A DNA stretch of 62,988 nt from Comamonadaceae bacterium (GTDB taxonomy: Bacteria > Pseudomonadota > Gammaproteobacteria > Burkholderiales > Rhodocyclaceae): the NCBI GenBank assembly GCA_029255645.1, contig JANLJE010000025.1, positions 1 to 62,988 on the forward strand, given 5' to 3'. Within the stretch, counting starts at the first letter, position 1. The number at the start of each line of letters is the position of its first letter. Positions 43,701-51,872 of this stretch are shown here, one piece after another. The translations under genes were made by a program, and so were the position numbers. Below the pieces are notes generated by a model, which worked only from the letters and a program-made list of their open reading frames with translations, was not told the DNA's origin and made no database searches.

Positions 43701-43937
43701 TTCGTGCGCCAGCTGACCGAAAAAGCCGAAGACGCCGCCATCGTCAGCACCATCCTGGCCATGGCCCAGCAACTGGGCCTGGAAACCGTGGCCGAAGGCG
43801 TGGAAACCCGGGAGCAGTTCCTGTGGCTGCAATCCCGGCGTTGCACCAGCATCCAGGGCTACTACTTCAGTCAACCCCTGCCGGCCCAGGAAATTCCCGG
43901 GCAGATCGCCCGCATCCAGAATTCATCTCAGCCTTGA
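40776..43937 (+). CDS. Membrane-bound PAS-PAS-GGDEF-EAL cyclic-di-GMP enzyme
   Basis: A 1053-residue protein. Transmembrane helices are at about 12-38 and 179-200, bracketing a periplasmic sensor domain. A HAMP-like linker follows (203-255), then a GAF-like region and two PAS domains (about 385-500 and 505-625). The GGDEF domain has intact GGDEF at 702-706. The EAL domain has E-A-L-L-R-W from 830, plus DDFGTGYSSL and E-G-V-E-T for metal and loop 6. Both halves look catalytically complete, so it may make and degrade c-di-GMP. Coupled by ATGA overlap to the upstream micro-ORF. Confidence 0.92.
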   Translation: MTPPALPRKTLRNVLLVPLLALVCLFFLSVTLISVLQNKRNQEAQIQHQAQTILEAIQGALEVSHDRMELQRQVTIMGGERQIRRISVALAHPLQIIASTHRAWLGRNLDDISEDEQELKALRQVLYEGGRRVQYHDEPPAWQFVGEISLTPTQQATGQPIRAAVSVVLDAAPALASQRRNLMFLLLSMAVVMLIAALATWRLLKRHVVAPVEMMAEAVSLRARGNEGVRIPIQVDDEIGMLGRALNALLNAEELAQQRAEREQALAHSLFKLHAQAAGLSETGTLIRALHEAMHLTGSKSGQILVCPEQGKAPQSVLQLGAAAPACRIEIEQNGAPCLCLELGEKPREHDADDDRLARFIANEAWQIVRRKRLDMALKAADARFRRIIETTLEGVWIFDAELRVSYANQRTCDMLMLPLERMLGRSVDDFIPAVEEENHRQQMDLRRQGTATVYERRFLRSNGNMFWCLVSATPLFDEHGRFSGSFAMISDISRIKRTEEELKLAAHVYDDSPNAIAITDAQFRVHSINQAFTRITGFTAEETLGRPAAFLETRLRIQCSRLGAGERWQGEVWNQRKSGELHPEWLSISPVIDSQGKTTHYVTIIADLTERKEAESRIDYLANHDPLTSLPNRLLFQSRIDQALSMAAGLGRRAALLLLNVDRFKTINDSLGHLVGDALLVEIARRLQQGLGQADVLSRQGGDEFLILLSEVANIDQTSQQAQRLLQELTQPFWQKDQEIQISASLGIALYPDDGHDFAELLPRADSAMRQAKESGRNTFRFYRAQMNSDALARLQLENALRESLAQHQFQLHYQPLVQSETGQVRSVEALLRWPHPERGYISPVEFIPLAEESGLIVPLGAWALQEACRQARLWQDQGLDLRIAVNLSSVQFKRGDLVNSVRQALTSQQLPPERLELELTESILIQDVEETLETVHQLRDLGISLSIDDFGTGYSSLAYLRRLPVQKLKIDQSFVRQLTEKAEDAAIVSTILAMAQQLGLETVAEGVETREQFLWLQSRRCTSIQGYYFSQPLPAQEIPGQIARIQNSSQP

Positions 43938-44243
43938 CCCCCCGTGGCGCTTGCCAGGCAAAGCGCCGACATCGCGCCGACATCGCGCCGATCCTGGTGC
44001 TCAAATTGAGTGCGCTCGCCCAGGTACCGGTTCAACGCCCAGGTACCGGTTCAACGCCCGGCAGCACGCTTCGACTTGGCTCGTCACGGCTTCATCGTGG
44101 CAGGGCGCCATTGACCTTCATGGGCACCGTGTCGGCAGGCTGCAGCCGCACCAGGCGGATTGTCTGCATCGAGCGGCACCTCCGGGGAGGATTTTGCGTT
44201 TGGAGAACGTGAAGCCTATCCGCTCCGCGATTCACGCGCTTTC
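43938..44243. other. Intergenic region with two short tandem repeats
   Basis: No gene is seen here. It holds an 11-bp repeat (CGCCGACATCG from 43964, 2.6 copies) and a 19-bp unit duplicated exactly at 44018-44036 and 44037-44055. It marks the change from core operons to the accessory right-hand third. Confidence 0.6.
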
Positions 44244-44304
44244 ATTCCGATATTTACGTCTAGTGATTCCGGAATTTACGTTATTGGTTTCCGAGATTTA
44301 CGGT
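44244..44304 (+). promoter_or_regulatory. Three direct repeats at 22-bp spacing (possible operator)
   Basis: Related 17-bp sequences of the form ATTCCGNNATTTACGT start at 44244, 44266 and 44288, exactly 22 bp apart. The last ends 12 bp before the ATPase ATG. The segment is AT-rich compared with its surroundings. Two-turn spacing suggests cooperative binding on one DNA face. No regulator can be named. Confidence 0.5.
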
Positions 44305-44315
44305 ACTATTCCTGC

Positions 44316-44927
44316 ATGAATTTGGCATCCCTTTTCCCGCGTCGGATCGAACAGCGCATTGCTGAAGCGCTGCTGGACACGCCGGTCGTGTTGTTGGCCG
44401 GTCCGCGTCAGGCCGGTAAGACAACGCTGGTACGGCAAATCGCAGAACAGCAGGGGTTGCGCTACCTGACCCTGGACGATGCGCTGACCTTGCTGTCGGC
44501 ACGGGAAGATCCGGTCGGGATGATTCGCAGCCTGGATCGAGCCGTGATCGATGAAATCCAGCGCGCGCCTCATCTGCTGCTGGCCATCAAGAAAAGCGTG
44601 GACGAAGACCGGCGCCCTGGCCGTTTCCTGCTGACCGGTTCGGCCAACTTGATGGCGCTACCCACCGTGGCCGACTCACTCGCGGGCCGAATGGAAACCC
44701 TGTCGCTGTTGCCTTTGTCGCAGAGCGAAAGTATGACGGCACCGAGACGATGCCCTTGGGATCTGGAATCTGGGCAGCGCCGCTGTCAAGTTTGTGGGGA
44801 ACGTAGAAGTAAAGTACTTTGTCGGGCTTGGCCGTCACGCTTGGCCGTCACATGTGGAGACGGTGCAGGGCTGGTGGCCAGAGTTGCTAAAGCAACTGTC
44901 CATCGTGCGCCAGAATGCTGGCGATGA
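44316..44927 (+). pseudogene. Truncated AAA ATPase (DUF4143-type)
   Basis: The first about 138 residues match the N-terminal ATPase domain of the AAA_14/DUF4143 family: Walker A GPRQAGKT (29-36), the R-Y-L-T-L-D-D strand, Walker B A-V-I-D-E-I-Q and the sensor L-L-T-G-S-A-N. Intact members are about 400 residues with a C-terminal DUF4143 domain, which is absent. After LSLLPLSQSE the frame runs into unrelated sequence and stops. A recombination or deletion has replaced the 3' half. Confidence 0.75.
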
Positions 44928-45127
44928 AGAGCGTAGCGGCGACGGGATGGCGCCGTGAGCCGCGCGGTAAGGCAGAGCGGGCAGAGCGGGCAGAGCGCAA
45001 GCCGTGTTGATAGGCCATGCCCGCAATCGGGCGGTATGTTTCGGTATGTTTATATCGCGCGGCGCCTCCAGGGGGAAGATGCCGGCCCGGGTATCCGTTA
45101 TCATGCAAGGTCCGACGACCCCAATGA
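44740..45127. other. Gene-remnant region upstream of pepN
   Basis: Downstream of the ATPase break, a plus-strand frame ending with the TGA at about 44957 reads like a protein tail (GSAAVKFVGNVEVKYFVGLG and W-W-P-E-L-L-K-Q-L). It has no start, and I do not recognise it. A 9-bp repeat (GCAGAGCGG from 44972, nearly three copies) follows. No clear pepN promoter was found. Confidence 0.4.
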
Positions 45128-45136
45128 ATGTGCCTC

Positions 45137-47752
45137 ATGAACCAGCGCCTCCCCCAGACCATCCGCCTGGCCGACTACACTCCGCCCGCCTACCTGGTGC
45201 ACAACCTGGATCTGGATGTGGATTTCCAGCCCCAGGCAGACGAAACCATCGCCCTGGTCACGGCCTGCATCAACCTGGCCCGCAACCCTGCTGCGGCCGG
45301 CAGCCCGGCCCTGGAACTCGATGGGGATGAACTGGAGACCCTGAGCGTGCAGGTGGATGGCAAACCCCATCCCCACACTTTCGCGCCTGGCAAACTGATC
45401 CTCACCGACCTGCCCGAACGCTTCACCCTGGAAACCCGGGTGCGCATCCACCCCGATGGCAACACCAAGCTTTCCGGCCTGTATCGTTCCAAAGACGGCT
45501 ACTTCACCCAGTGCGAGGCCGAGGGCTTTCGCCGCATCACCTGGTTCCTGGACCGGCCCGACGTGATGGCCCGGTACACGGTCACCCTGCATGCCGACAA
45601 GGCGCGCCTGCCGGTGCTGCTCGCCAACGGCAACCCCGTCGCCAGCGGTGACGAAAGAGGCGGTCGCCATTTCGCCACTTGGGAAGACCCGTTCAAGAAG
45701 CCCTGCTACCTGTTCGCCATGGTGGCCGGCAAGCTGGACGTGCTCCAGGACAGCTTTACCACCGCCTCCGGCCGCACGGTGCAGCTCGCCATCCATGTCG
45801 AACCGGGCAAGCTGGATCAATGCACCCACGCCATGGCGGCCCTGAAGAAAGCCATGGCCTGGGACGAGCAGCGCTTTGGCCTGGAATGCGACCTGGACCA
45901 CTACATGATCGTCGCCGTGGGCGACTTCAACATGGGCGCCATGGAAAACAAGGGCCTCAACATCTTCAACACCAAATACGTGCTGGCCCGGCCCGACGTC
46001 GCCACCGATGTCGATTTCGAGAACATCGACCGGGTCGTGGCGCACGAATATTTCCACAACTGGACCGGCAACCGCGTCACCTGCCGGGACTGGTTCCAGC
46101 TTTCCCTGAAGGAAGGGCTCACCGTGTTCCGCGACCAGGAATTCGGCGCCGACCTGCACAACCCCCAGACGGCCCGCATCCGCGAGGTGCGTGGCCTGCG
46201 CGCCGCCCAGTTCCCCGAGGATGCCGGCCCCATGGCCCATCCGGTGCGGCCCGAGTCCTATGTCGAGATCAACAACTTCTATACCGCCACCGTCTATGAG
46301 AAGGGCGCCGAAGTGGTGCGCATGATCCAGACCCTGATCGGCCGCCACGGCTTCAGAAAGGGCCTGGACGAATACTTCCGCCGCCACGACGGCCAGGCCG
46401 TCACCTGCGAGGATTTCGTCGCCGCCATGGCCGACACCTCCGGCACCGACTTTGGCCAGTTCATGAACTGGTACCGATACCCCGGCACGCCCCATGTCAC
46501 AGCCAGCGGCCACTACGACGCCGAGCGCCAGTGCTACACCCTGGAATTCACCCAGTCCAACCCCAAGGCCCCGGACGCGCCCCCTTACCTGATTCCCATC
46601 CGCACCGTCCTGTTCGCCCCCGACGGCGAGGAACTGCAGGATACCGCCCGCACCCTGCTGCTTGACCAAGCCCGCCAGCGCTTCACCTTCGAGTCCGTCC
46701 CCGTCGCTCCCCTGCCCTCCTTGCTGCGGGATTTTTCCGCTCCGGTGATCCTCGACTTTCCCTACCGCGATGCCGACCTCACCTTGCTCCTGGCTCACGA
46801 ATCCGACCCTTTCAATGCCTGGGAAGCCGGCCAGCGCCTCGCCTCCCGGCTGATCCTGGAGGCCACCGCCCGCATCGAGGCCGGCCAGAGCCCGGTCTGG
46901 CCCGCGAGCTTCGTGGCGGCGGCGCGGCATCTTCTGACCCAGTACCCGGAACGCGGCACCGCCTTCGTCGCCGAGGCCCTGACCCTCCCCGGCGAAAGCA
47001 CCCTGGCCGAAAGCCTGGACGTGGTGAATCCCGACGCCCTCCATGCCGCCCGCAATGGCCTGCGCCTGCATCTGGCCCAAACCCTGCAACCGGAATTCAG
47101 CAAGCTTTACACCCAACTGGCCCCCAGCGCCCCCTACGTCCCCAATGCGGCAGAAGCCGGGCGCCGCGCCCTGCGCAACCTCTGCTTAGGCTATCTGCTC
47201 GAACTGGACACTCCGGCCAGCCGCGAACTCGCCTGGACCCAGTTCCAGACGGCCGACAACATGACCGACCAGTTCGCTGCCCTCGCCGCCCTCGCCAACA
47301 TCAACGCCGAACACTGCCCGGAACGCGAACAGGCCCTGGCCGGGTTCTACCAGCGCTGGCAAAAAGAAGCCCTGGTGGTGGACAAATGGCTGGCCGCCCA
47401 ATCCACCAGCCGCCGCCCGGATACCCTGGAAACCGTGCGGCGACTCACCCAGCACCCGGCCTTCGAGCTCAACAACCCGAACAAGGTCTATGCCCTGCTG
47501 CGCGCCTTCGGCACCAATCTGGTCCGCTTCCACAGCGCCGACGGCGCCGGTTACCGCTTCCTGGCCGAACAGATCAAACGACTCGACCCCAGAAATCCCC
47601 AGGTAGCCTCCCGCCTCGCGCGCTGCTTCGACCGCTGGAAAAAGTTCGACGCAACGCGCCAGGCCCACGCCCAAGCCGCCCTCGAAAGCCTGCGGCAACA
47701 CCCGGGGCTGTCACGGGATGTGTTCGAGGTGGTGGATAAGGCATTGAGCTGA
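45137..47752 (+). CDS. pepN: Aminopeptidase N (M1 family)
   Basis: About 871 residues, the E. coli PepN type. The exopeptidase motif G-A-M-E-N-K-G is near residue 265. The zinc site is VVAHEYFHNWTGNRVTCRDW with the distal Glu in LKEGLTVFRDQEF. The C-terminal helical domain (about 550-871) is complete. It releases N-terminal amino acids from peptides in the cytoplasm. An ATG at 45128 would add three residues; neither start has a clear Shine-Dalgarno. Confidence 0.95.
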   Translation: MNQRLPQTIRLADYTPPAYLVHNLDLDVDFQPQADETIALVTACINLARNPAAAGSPALELDGDELETLSVQVDGKPHPHTFAPGKLILTDLPERFTLETRVRIHPDGNTKLSGLYRSKDGYFTQCEAEGFRRITWFLDRPDVMARYTVTLHADKARLPVLLANGNPVASGDERGGRHFATWEDPFKKPCYLFAMVAGKLDVLQDSFTTASGRTVQLAIHVEPGKLDQCTHAMAALKKAMAWDEQRFGLECDLDHYMIVAVGDFNMGAMENKGLNIFNTKYVLARPDVATDVDFENIDRVVAHEYFHNWTGNRVTCRDWFQLSLKEGLTVFRDQEFGADLHNPQTARIREVRGLRAAQFPEDAGPMAHPVRPESYVEINNFYTATVYEKGAEVVRMIQTLIGRHGFRKGLDEYFRRHDGQAVTCEDFVAAMADTSGTDFGQFMNWYRYPGTPHVTASGHYDAERQCYTLEFTQSNPKAPDAPPYLIPIRTVLFAPDGEELQDTARTLLLDQARQRFTFESVPVAPLPSLLRDFSAPVILDFPYRDADLTLLLAHESDPFNAWEAGQRLASRLILEATARIEAGQSPVWPASFVAAARHLLTQYPERGTAFVAEALTLPGESTLAESLDVVNPDALHAARNGLRLHLAQTLQPEFSKLYTQLAPSAPYVPNAAEAGRRALRNLCLGYLLELDTPASRELAWTQFQTADNMTDQFAALAALANINAEHCPEREQALAGFYQRWQKEALVVDKWLAAQSTSRRPDTLETVRRLTQHPAFELNNPNKVYALLRAFGTNLVRFHSADGAGYRFLAEQIKRLDPRNPQVASRLARCFDRWKKFDATRQAHAQAALESLRQHPGLSRDVFEVVDKALS

Positions 47753-47784
47753 GTCGACGAGCCACCGGACCCGGCGCTCCCGGA

Positions 47785-47880
47785 ATGACAAAGTCAATGA
47801 CAAAGTCAATGACGAAGTCAGCGGCGGCGACAGAACATGTCGTGATGCGCGAATCCCCTCAAATCCCCTCAAATCCCCTC
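47785..47880. repeat. Two short tandem repeats after pepN
   Basis: A 12-bp unit ATGACAAAGTCA starts at 47785, 47797 and 47809 (last copy with one change). A 10-bp unit AATCCCCTCA is repeated nearly three times at 47852-47880. Together they fill most of the gap between the convergent pepN and OsmC-YcaO genes. No hairpin terminator was seen there. Confidence 0.8.
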
Positions 47881-47887
47881 TGGAACG

Positions 47888-50116
47888 CTAACGTGACAAT
47901 CCCGCCGCCCGGCCCCGCGCCGTGTGCGCCTTCCGGTAGCTGTCGATCAGGCGCAAGTGGCGGTCCAGGCCTTCGAGTTTCATGCTGGTCGGGGTCAGGC
48001 CGTAAAAGCGCACGCTGCCCTCCACTGAGCCTAGCACCGCGTCCATCCGCTCGTTGCCGAACATGCGGCGGAAGTTGGGCTCAAAGTCGGCCAGTTCCAG
48101 TTCCTCATCGAGCAGCACTTCGAGCACCACATCGAGCGCCTGGTAGAACAGGCCGCGCTCGACGGTGTTTTCGTTGTATTGCAGATAGGCCTCGACCTGT
48201 TCCTTGGCGGCCTCGAAATCCTGCAGGGCAAGGTTGATCAGCAGCTTCAATTCCAGAATGGTCAGCTGGCCCCAGGGGGTGTTCTCATCGAACTCGACAC
48301 CAATCAGGGAGATGATGTCGGTATAGTCATCCAGCTCGCTGTCTTCCAGGCGTTGGCGCAGCGCTTCGAGGCCGGCATCGTCCAGGTGGTGCAGGTTCAG
48401 GATGTCGGCGCGAAAGGCCAGCGCCTTGTTGGTGTTGTCCCAGATCAGGTCCTCCAGCGGGTAGATTTCCGAATAACCCGGCACCAGGATGCGGCAGGCC
48501 GTCGCCTTGAAACGGCCACCCAGATGATCGTAGACCGCCATGTACACCTCCTTGCCCAGGTCGGCGAGGATGCCGGACAGGGTGGCGGCTTCATCGGCAT
48601 TGGAATTTTCGCCGTGGCCGGAGAAATCCCACTCGACGAATTCGTAATCGGCCCTGGCGCTGAAGAATCGCCACGACACGACACCGCTGGAGTCGATGAA
48701 GTGCTCGACGAAGTTGTTCGGCTCGGTGACGGCGTTGCGCTCGAAGGTCGGCCGCGGCAGATCGTTCAGGCCTTCAAAGCTGCGGCCCTGCAGCAGTTCG
48801 GTCAGGCTGCGTTCGAGCGCCACTTCCAGGCTGGGGTGGGCGCCGAAGGAGGCGAACACGCCGCCGGTGCGCGGGTTCATCAGGGTCACGCACATCACCG
48901 GGAACTGGCCGCCGAGCGAGGCGTCCTTGACCAGCACCGGGAAACCCTGCTTTTTCAGTTCGGCAATACCGGCCAGGATGCCGGGATATTTCGCCAGCAC
49001 CTCGGCCGGTACATCCGGCAGGGCGATTTCACCTTCGAGGATTTCGCGCTTGACGGCGCGCTCGAAAATTTCCGACAGGCACTGCACTTGCGCCTCCGCC
49101 AGCGTGTTGCCGGCGCTCATGCCGTTGCTGAGAAAGAGGTTGTCGATCAGGTTGGTCGGAAAATAAACCACTGCGCCGTCCGACTGGCGCACATAGGGCA
49201 GCGCGCAGATGCCACGTCCGGTATTGCCGGAATTGGTGTCATAGAGGTGCGAGGCGCGCAGTTCGCCATCCGGGTTGTAGAGGGCCAGGCAATATTCATC
49301 GAGCAGGCCCTCCGGCAGCGCGTCCTCGGTGTCTTCACTGCGCCCCGGCTTGAACCAGCGCTCCTCCGGATAATGCACGAAGGGCGCGTTGGCGAATTCC
49401 TCGCCCCAGTACTGGTCGTTGTAAAAATGGTTGCAACTCAGACGCTCGATGAACTCGCCCAGGGCCGAGGCCAGCGCGCTTTCCTTGGTGGCGCCCTTGC
49501 CATTGGTAAAGCACATCGGCGAATGGGCGTCGCGGATATGCAGCGACCAGACGTTGGGCACCAGATTGCGCCAGGACGCGATCTCGATCTTCATGCCCAA
49601 GCCAGCCAGAATGCCGGACATGTTGGCGATGGTCTGTTCCAGCGGCAGATCCTTGCCGGCGATACAGGTGCTCGCTGCCGCATCCGGCTGCAGCGTCAGC
49701 AAGGCCTGCGCGTCGGCGTCGAGATTCCCGACCGCCTCGATGACGAACTCCGGCCCGGTCTGCACCACCTTCTTGACGGTACAGCGCTCGATGGCACGCA
49801 AAATGCCCTGCCGGTCCTTCCCGGAAATATCCGCCGGCAACTCGACCTGGATCTTGAAAATCTGCTGGTAGCGGTTGTCCGGATCGACGATATTGTTCTG
49901 CGACAGGCGGATGTGCTCGGTCGGAATATGGCGCGTGTCGCAGTAGAGCTTCACGAAGTAAGCCGCACACAGGGCCGACGAAGCCAGAAAGTAATCAAAC
50001 GGCCCCGGCGCCGAGCCTTCGCCCTTGTAGCGGATGGGCTGATCGGCGATGACCGTGAAGTCATCGAATCTGGCTTCGAGACGAAGCTTGTCGAGAAAAT
50101 TGACCTTGATTTCCAT
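47888..50116 (-). CDS. OsmC domain-YcaO domain fusion protein
   Basis: About 742 residues. Residues 1-135 resemble OsmC/Ohr (MEIKVNFLDKLRLEARFDDF, then GPFDYFLASSALCAAYFV with the redox Cys). Residues about 180-560 are a YcaO domain (T-N-G-K-G-A-T-K-E-S-A-L-A-S-A-L-G-E-F-I-E-R, then SLTELLQGRSF). The last about 150 residues are helical and TPR-like. E. coli YcaO helps RimO methylthiolate ribosomal protein S12; other YcaO proteins make azolines or thioamides. The target here is unknown. The ATG at 50116 begins the OsmC strand; 50137 is an alternative. Confidence 0.88.
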   Translation of the reverse strand: MEIKVNFLDKLRLEARFDDFTVIADQPIRYKGEGSAPGPFDYFLASSALCAAYFVKLYCDTRHIPTEHIRLSQNNIVDPDNRYQQIFKIQVELPADISGKDRQGILRAIERCTVKKVVQTGPEFVIEAVGNLDADAQALLTLQPDAAASTCIAGKDLPLEQTIANMSGILAGLGMKIEIASWRNLVPNVWSLHIRDAHSPMCFTNGKGATKESALASALGEFIERLSCNHFYNDQYWGEEFANAPFVHYPEERWFKPGRSEDTEDALPEGLLDEYCLALYNPDGELRASHLYDTNSGNTGRGICALPYVRQSDGAVVYFPTNLIDNLFLSNGMSAGNTLAEAQVQCLSEIFERAVKREILEGEIALPDVPAEVLAKYPGILAGIAELKKQGFPVLVKDASLGGQFPVMCVTLMNPRTGGVFASFGAHPSLEVALERSLTELLQGRSFEGLNDLPRPTFERNAVTEPNNFVEHFIDSSGVVSWRFFSARADYEFVEWDFSGHGENSNADEAATLSGILADLGKEVYMAVYDHLGGRFKATACRILVPGYSEIYPLEDLIWDNTNKALAFRADILNLHHLDDAGLEALRQRLEDSELDDYTDIISLIGVEFDENTPWGQLTILELKLLINLALQDFEAAKEQVEAYLQYNENTVERGLFYQALDVVLEVLLDEELELADFEPNFRRMFGNERMDAVLGSVEGSVRFYGLTPTSMKLEGLDRHLRLIDSYRKAHTARGRAAGLSR

Positions 50117-50137
50117 GCGGGAGTCCCTGCGTTCCAA

Positions 50138-50441
50138 ACGAATTGGCCGCCATTATCCGGGTTTCCGGGACGGGAGGATGGGCTTTCCTGCCCGGAAACC
50201 GCCGCTCAGGAATCCAGCGGCTCCGGTTCGTCCCGTCTTCCGGCTGCTGCGGCAGTTGCTCTGCCTCGGCCAAGGGACGTCCGCCCCCACTGCCGGCAGA
50301 ACTTCCAGGCAACTGGGTCTGCGCTGCGCACATACTCCGCACATGATCCGCACCCGTCAGCCGTCATTGCGGTTCCCGGCAGCTTTGCTATGCTTACTCC
50401 CCTTCCCCGCCCGGAACAGCCCTTATTGATGGAGTAGCCTC
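50138..50441. other. Divergent gap between OsmC-YcaO and DUF2058 genes
   Basis: About 300 bp with no gene recognised on either strand. It should carry the promoters of both divergent genes. A TTGCTATGCTTACT-like stretch around 50385-50400 could include a -10 for the plus strand, but this is weak. Confidence 0.35.
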
Positions 50442-50978
50442 ATGGCTTCTTTGCAGGATCAGTTTTTGAAAGCCGGCTTGATCGACAAGAAAAAGGTCAA
50501 CAAGGCCAAGCAGGAAAAAAGCATTCAACAAAAGCAGGAGCGCCAGACCGGCACGCAAAGTGTGGATGAAATTCGCCTGGCCGCCCTCGAAACCCAGCGC
50601 AAGAACGCGGAGCGGGTGCGGCAACTCAATGCCCAGCGCGATGCTGCCGCCAGAGAAAAGGCGATCCTGGCGCAGATCGCCCAGATGGTGCAGCAGAGCC
50701 GCCAGAGCAAGGGTGCGGGCGACATCGCCTACCACTTCACCCACGCCAACAAGATCAAACGGCTGTATGTGTCAGCCCAGGTTCAGTCCGAACTGATAGC
50801 CGGCAATCTCGTGATCGTCTGCCTGAACGACGACATCGAACTGATCCCCCGGGTGATTGCGGACAAGATCGCCGAACGTGACCCCACCCTCGTGGTGCGG
50901 GTGCAAAAGAGCAGCACCGCAGTGGATGCCGATGATCCCTATGCCGACTTCAAGATTCCGGATGACTTGATGTGGTAA
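50442..50978 (+). CDS. DUF2058 family (YaiL-like) protein
   Basis: A 178-residue protein with the DUF2058 layout. A highly charged Lys/Gln/Arg-rich N-terminal coiled region (1-95, starting MASLQDQFLKAGLIDKKKVNKAKQEK) is followed by a compact C-terminal domain (YHFTHANKIKRLYVSAQVQSELIAG...). Relatives are described as nucleoprotein- or polynucleotide-associated, but the function is not settled. Divergent from the OsmC-YcaO gene; downstream lies an IS605 relic. Confidence 0.88.
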   Translation: MASLQDQFLKAGLIDKKKVNKAKQEKSIQQKQERQTGTQSVDEIRLAALETQRKNAERVRQLNAQRDAAAREKAILAQIAQMVQQSRQSKGAGDIAYHFTHANKIKRLYVSAQVQSELIAGNLVIVCLNDDIELIPRVIADKIAERDPTLVVRVQKSSTAVDADDPYADFKIPDDLMW

Positions 50979-51002
50979 TGCCCAGGGCTTGCCTGGTCAG
51001 GT

Positions 51003-51798
51003 TTGCGCACGGATCAACTGATGCCCGACGGCCAGCAGGAACGGCACATGCGCCGCATCAAAGGCTCGTGCCGGTTCGTGTTCAATGAGGCGCTGGCGTT
51101 GCAGAAGGAACGCTACGAGCATGGCGAAAAGAAGCTCGGCTACGCCGGACTGTGCAAGGAACTCACAGCATGGCGAAACGGTGCGCCGCTGCCATCGGGG
51201 CGCACCGCGCCATGGCTGGCCAATGCGCCCGTGCATCCGCTGCAACAGGCGATCAAGGATCTGGAGATGTCCTACGCGAACTTTTTCGCCAAACGCGCCG
51301 ACTTCCCGCGTTTCAAGAAAAAAGGACAGGGCGACAGCTTCCGCTACCCCGACCCGAAACAGATCAAGCTCAACCAGGCCAACAGCCGCCTGTTCCTGCC
51401 CAAGCTCGGCTGGCTGCGCTACCGCAACAGCAGAGCCGTTCTCGGCACGGTGAAGAACATCACCGTGAGCCAAGCCTGCGGCAAGTGGTTCGTGTCGATC
51501 CAGACCGAGCGCGAGGTGGAGCCACCTGTACATCCTTCGACATCAATTGTTGGTATTGATGTTGGTGCCACCGCGTAACACCAGCCGCACCTGCCCGGCC
51601 TGCGGGCTTGTGTCGGCAGAGAATCGCCAGACGCAGGCGCAATTTTGCTGCGTCGAATGCGGCTTCGAGGAAAACGCCGATGTGGTCGGCGCGATCAATC
51701 TACTAAGGGCGGGACACGTCCGGTTCGCCTGTGAAGTGAGCGATGCAGTCATGTCGCCAGCAGCAGGAACCCACCGAAGCGAATCAGAGGCGGCTTGA
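51003..51798 (+). pseudogene. tnpB: TnpB (IS605 OrfB) with internal deletion
   Basis: The 5' frame (TTG at 51003) encodes the TnpB N-terminus (LMPDGQQERHMRRIKGSCRFVFN, later FPRFKKKGQGDSFRYP) up to the RuvC-I strand SIVGIDVGAT, then stops at 51578. A second frame from about 51565 encodes the C-terminal part: zinc ribbon C-P-A-C-G...C-V-E-C-G and the RuvC-III segment N-A-D-V-V-G-A-I-N-L-L. The stretch between them, roughly 130 residues including RuvC-II, is missing and the frames do not match. The nuclease cannot be functional. Confidence 0.85.
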
Positions 51799-51835
51799 TG
51801 AGCAGATCAGTGCCGCGCCTCTTCGCCGCAGGAAT

Positions 51836-51864
51836 CTCCGGCCTTCAGCCGGGGAGGATGTCAA
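51836..51864 (+). ncRNA. Omega-RNA-like right-end hairpin of the IS605 relic
   Basis: A 7-bp stem (51836-51842 with 51848-51854, one U-G pair) has a CTTCA loop and is followed directly by AGGATGTCAA. This is the conserved layout at the 3' end of TnpB omega RNAs, after which the guide would begin. Its sequence survives although TnpB is broken. Expression is inferred only. Confidence 0.5.
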
Positions 51865-51872
51865 CGGCCAGA

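Larger units (their letters stand above)
50980..51865 (+). mobile_element. IS200/IS605-type relic with preserved right end
   Basis: A decayed IS605-group element between the DUF2058 and umuC stops. It contains an internally deleted tnpB and a right-end hairpin (51836-51854) followed by GGATGTCAA, which resembles the right end of such elements, from which the TnpB omega RNA is drawn. A small CCAGG-gcttg-CCTGG hairpin at about 50982-50997 may belong to the left end. No tnpA is present. Exact ends were not determined. Confidence 0.65.

Noticed and set aside
45101-47116. A 671-codon minus-strand frame
   Set aside because: Antisense shadow of pepN.
47785-48237. Plus-strand ORF starting with an MTKS repeat
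   Set aside because: The start is only the 12-bp tandem repeat, and the rest is antisense to the OsmC-YcaO gene.
48179-50437. A 752-codon plus-strand frame
   Set aside because: Antisense shadow of the OsmC-YcaO gene.
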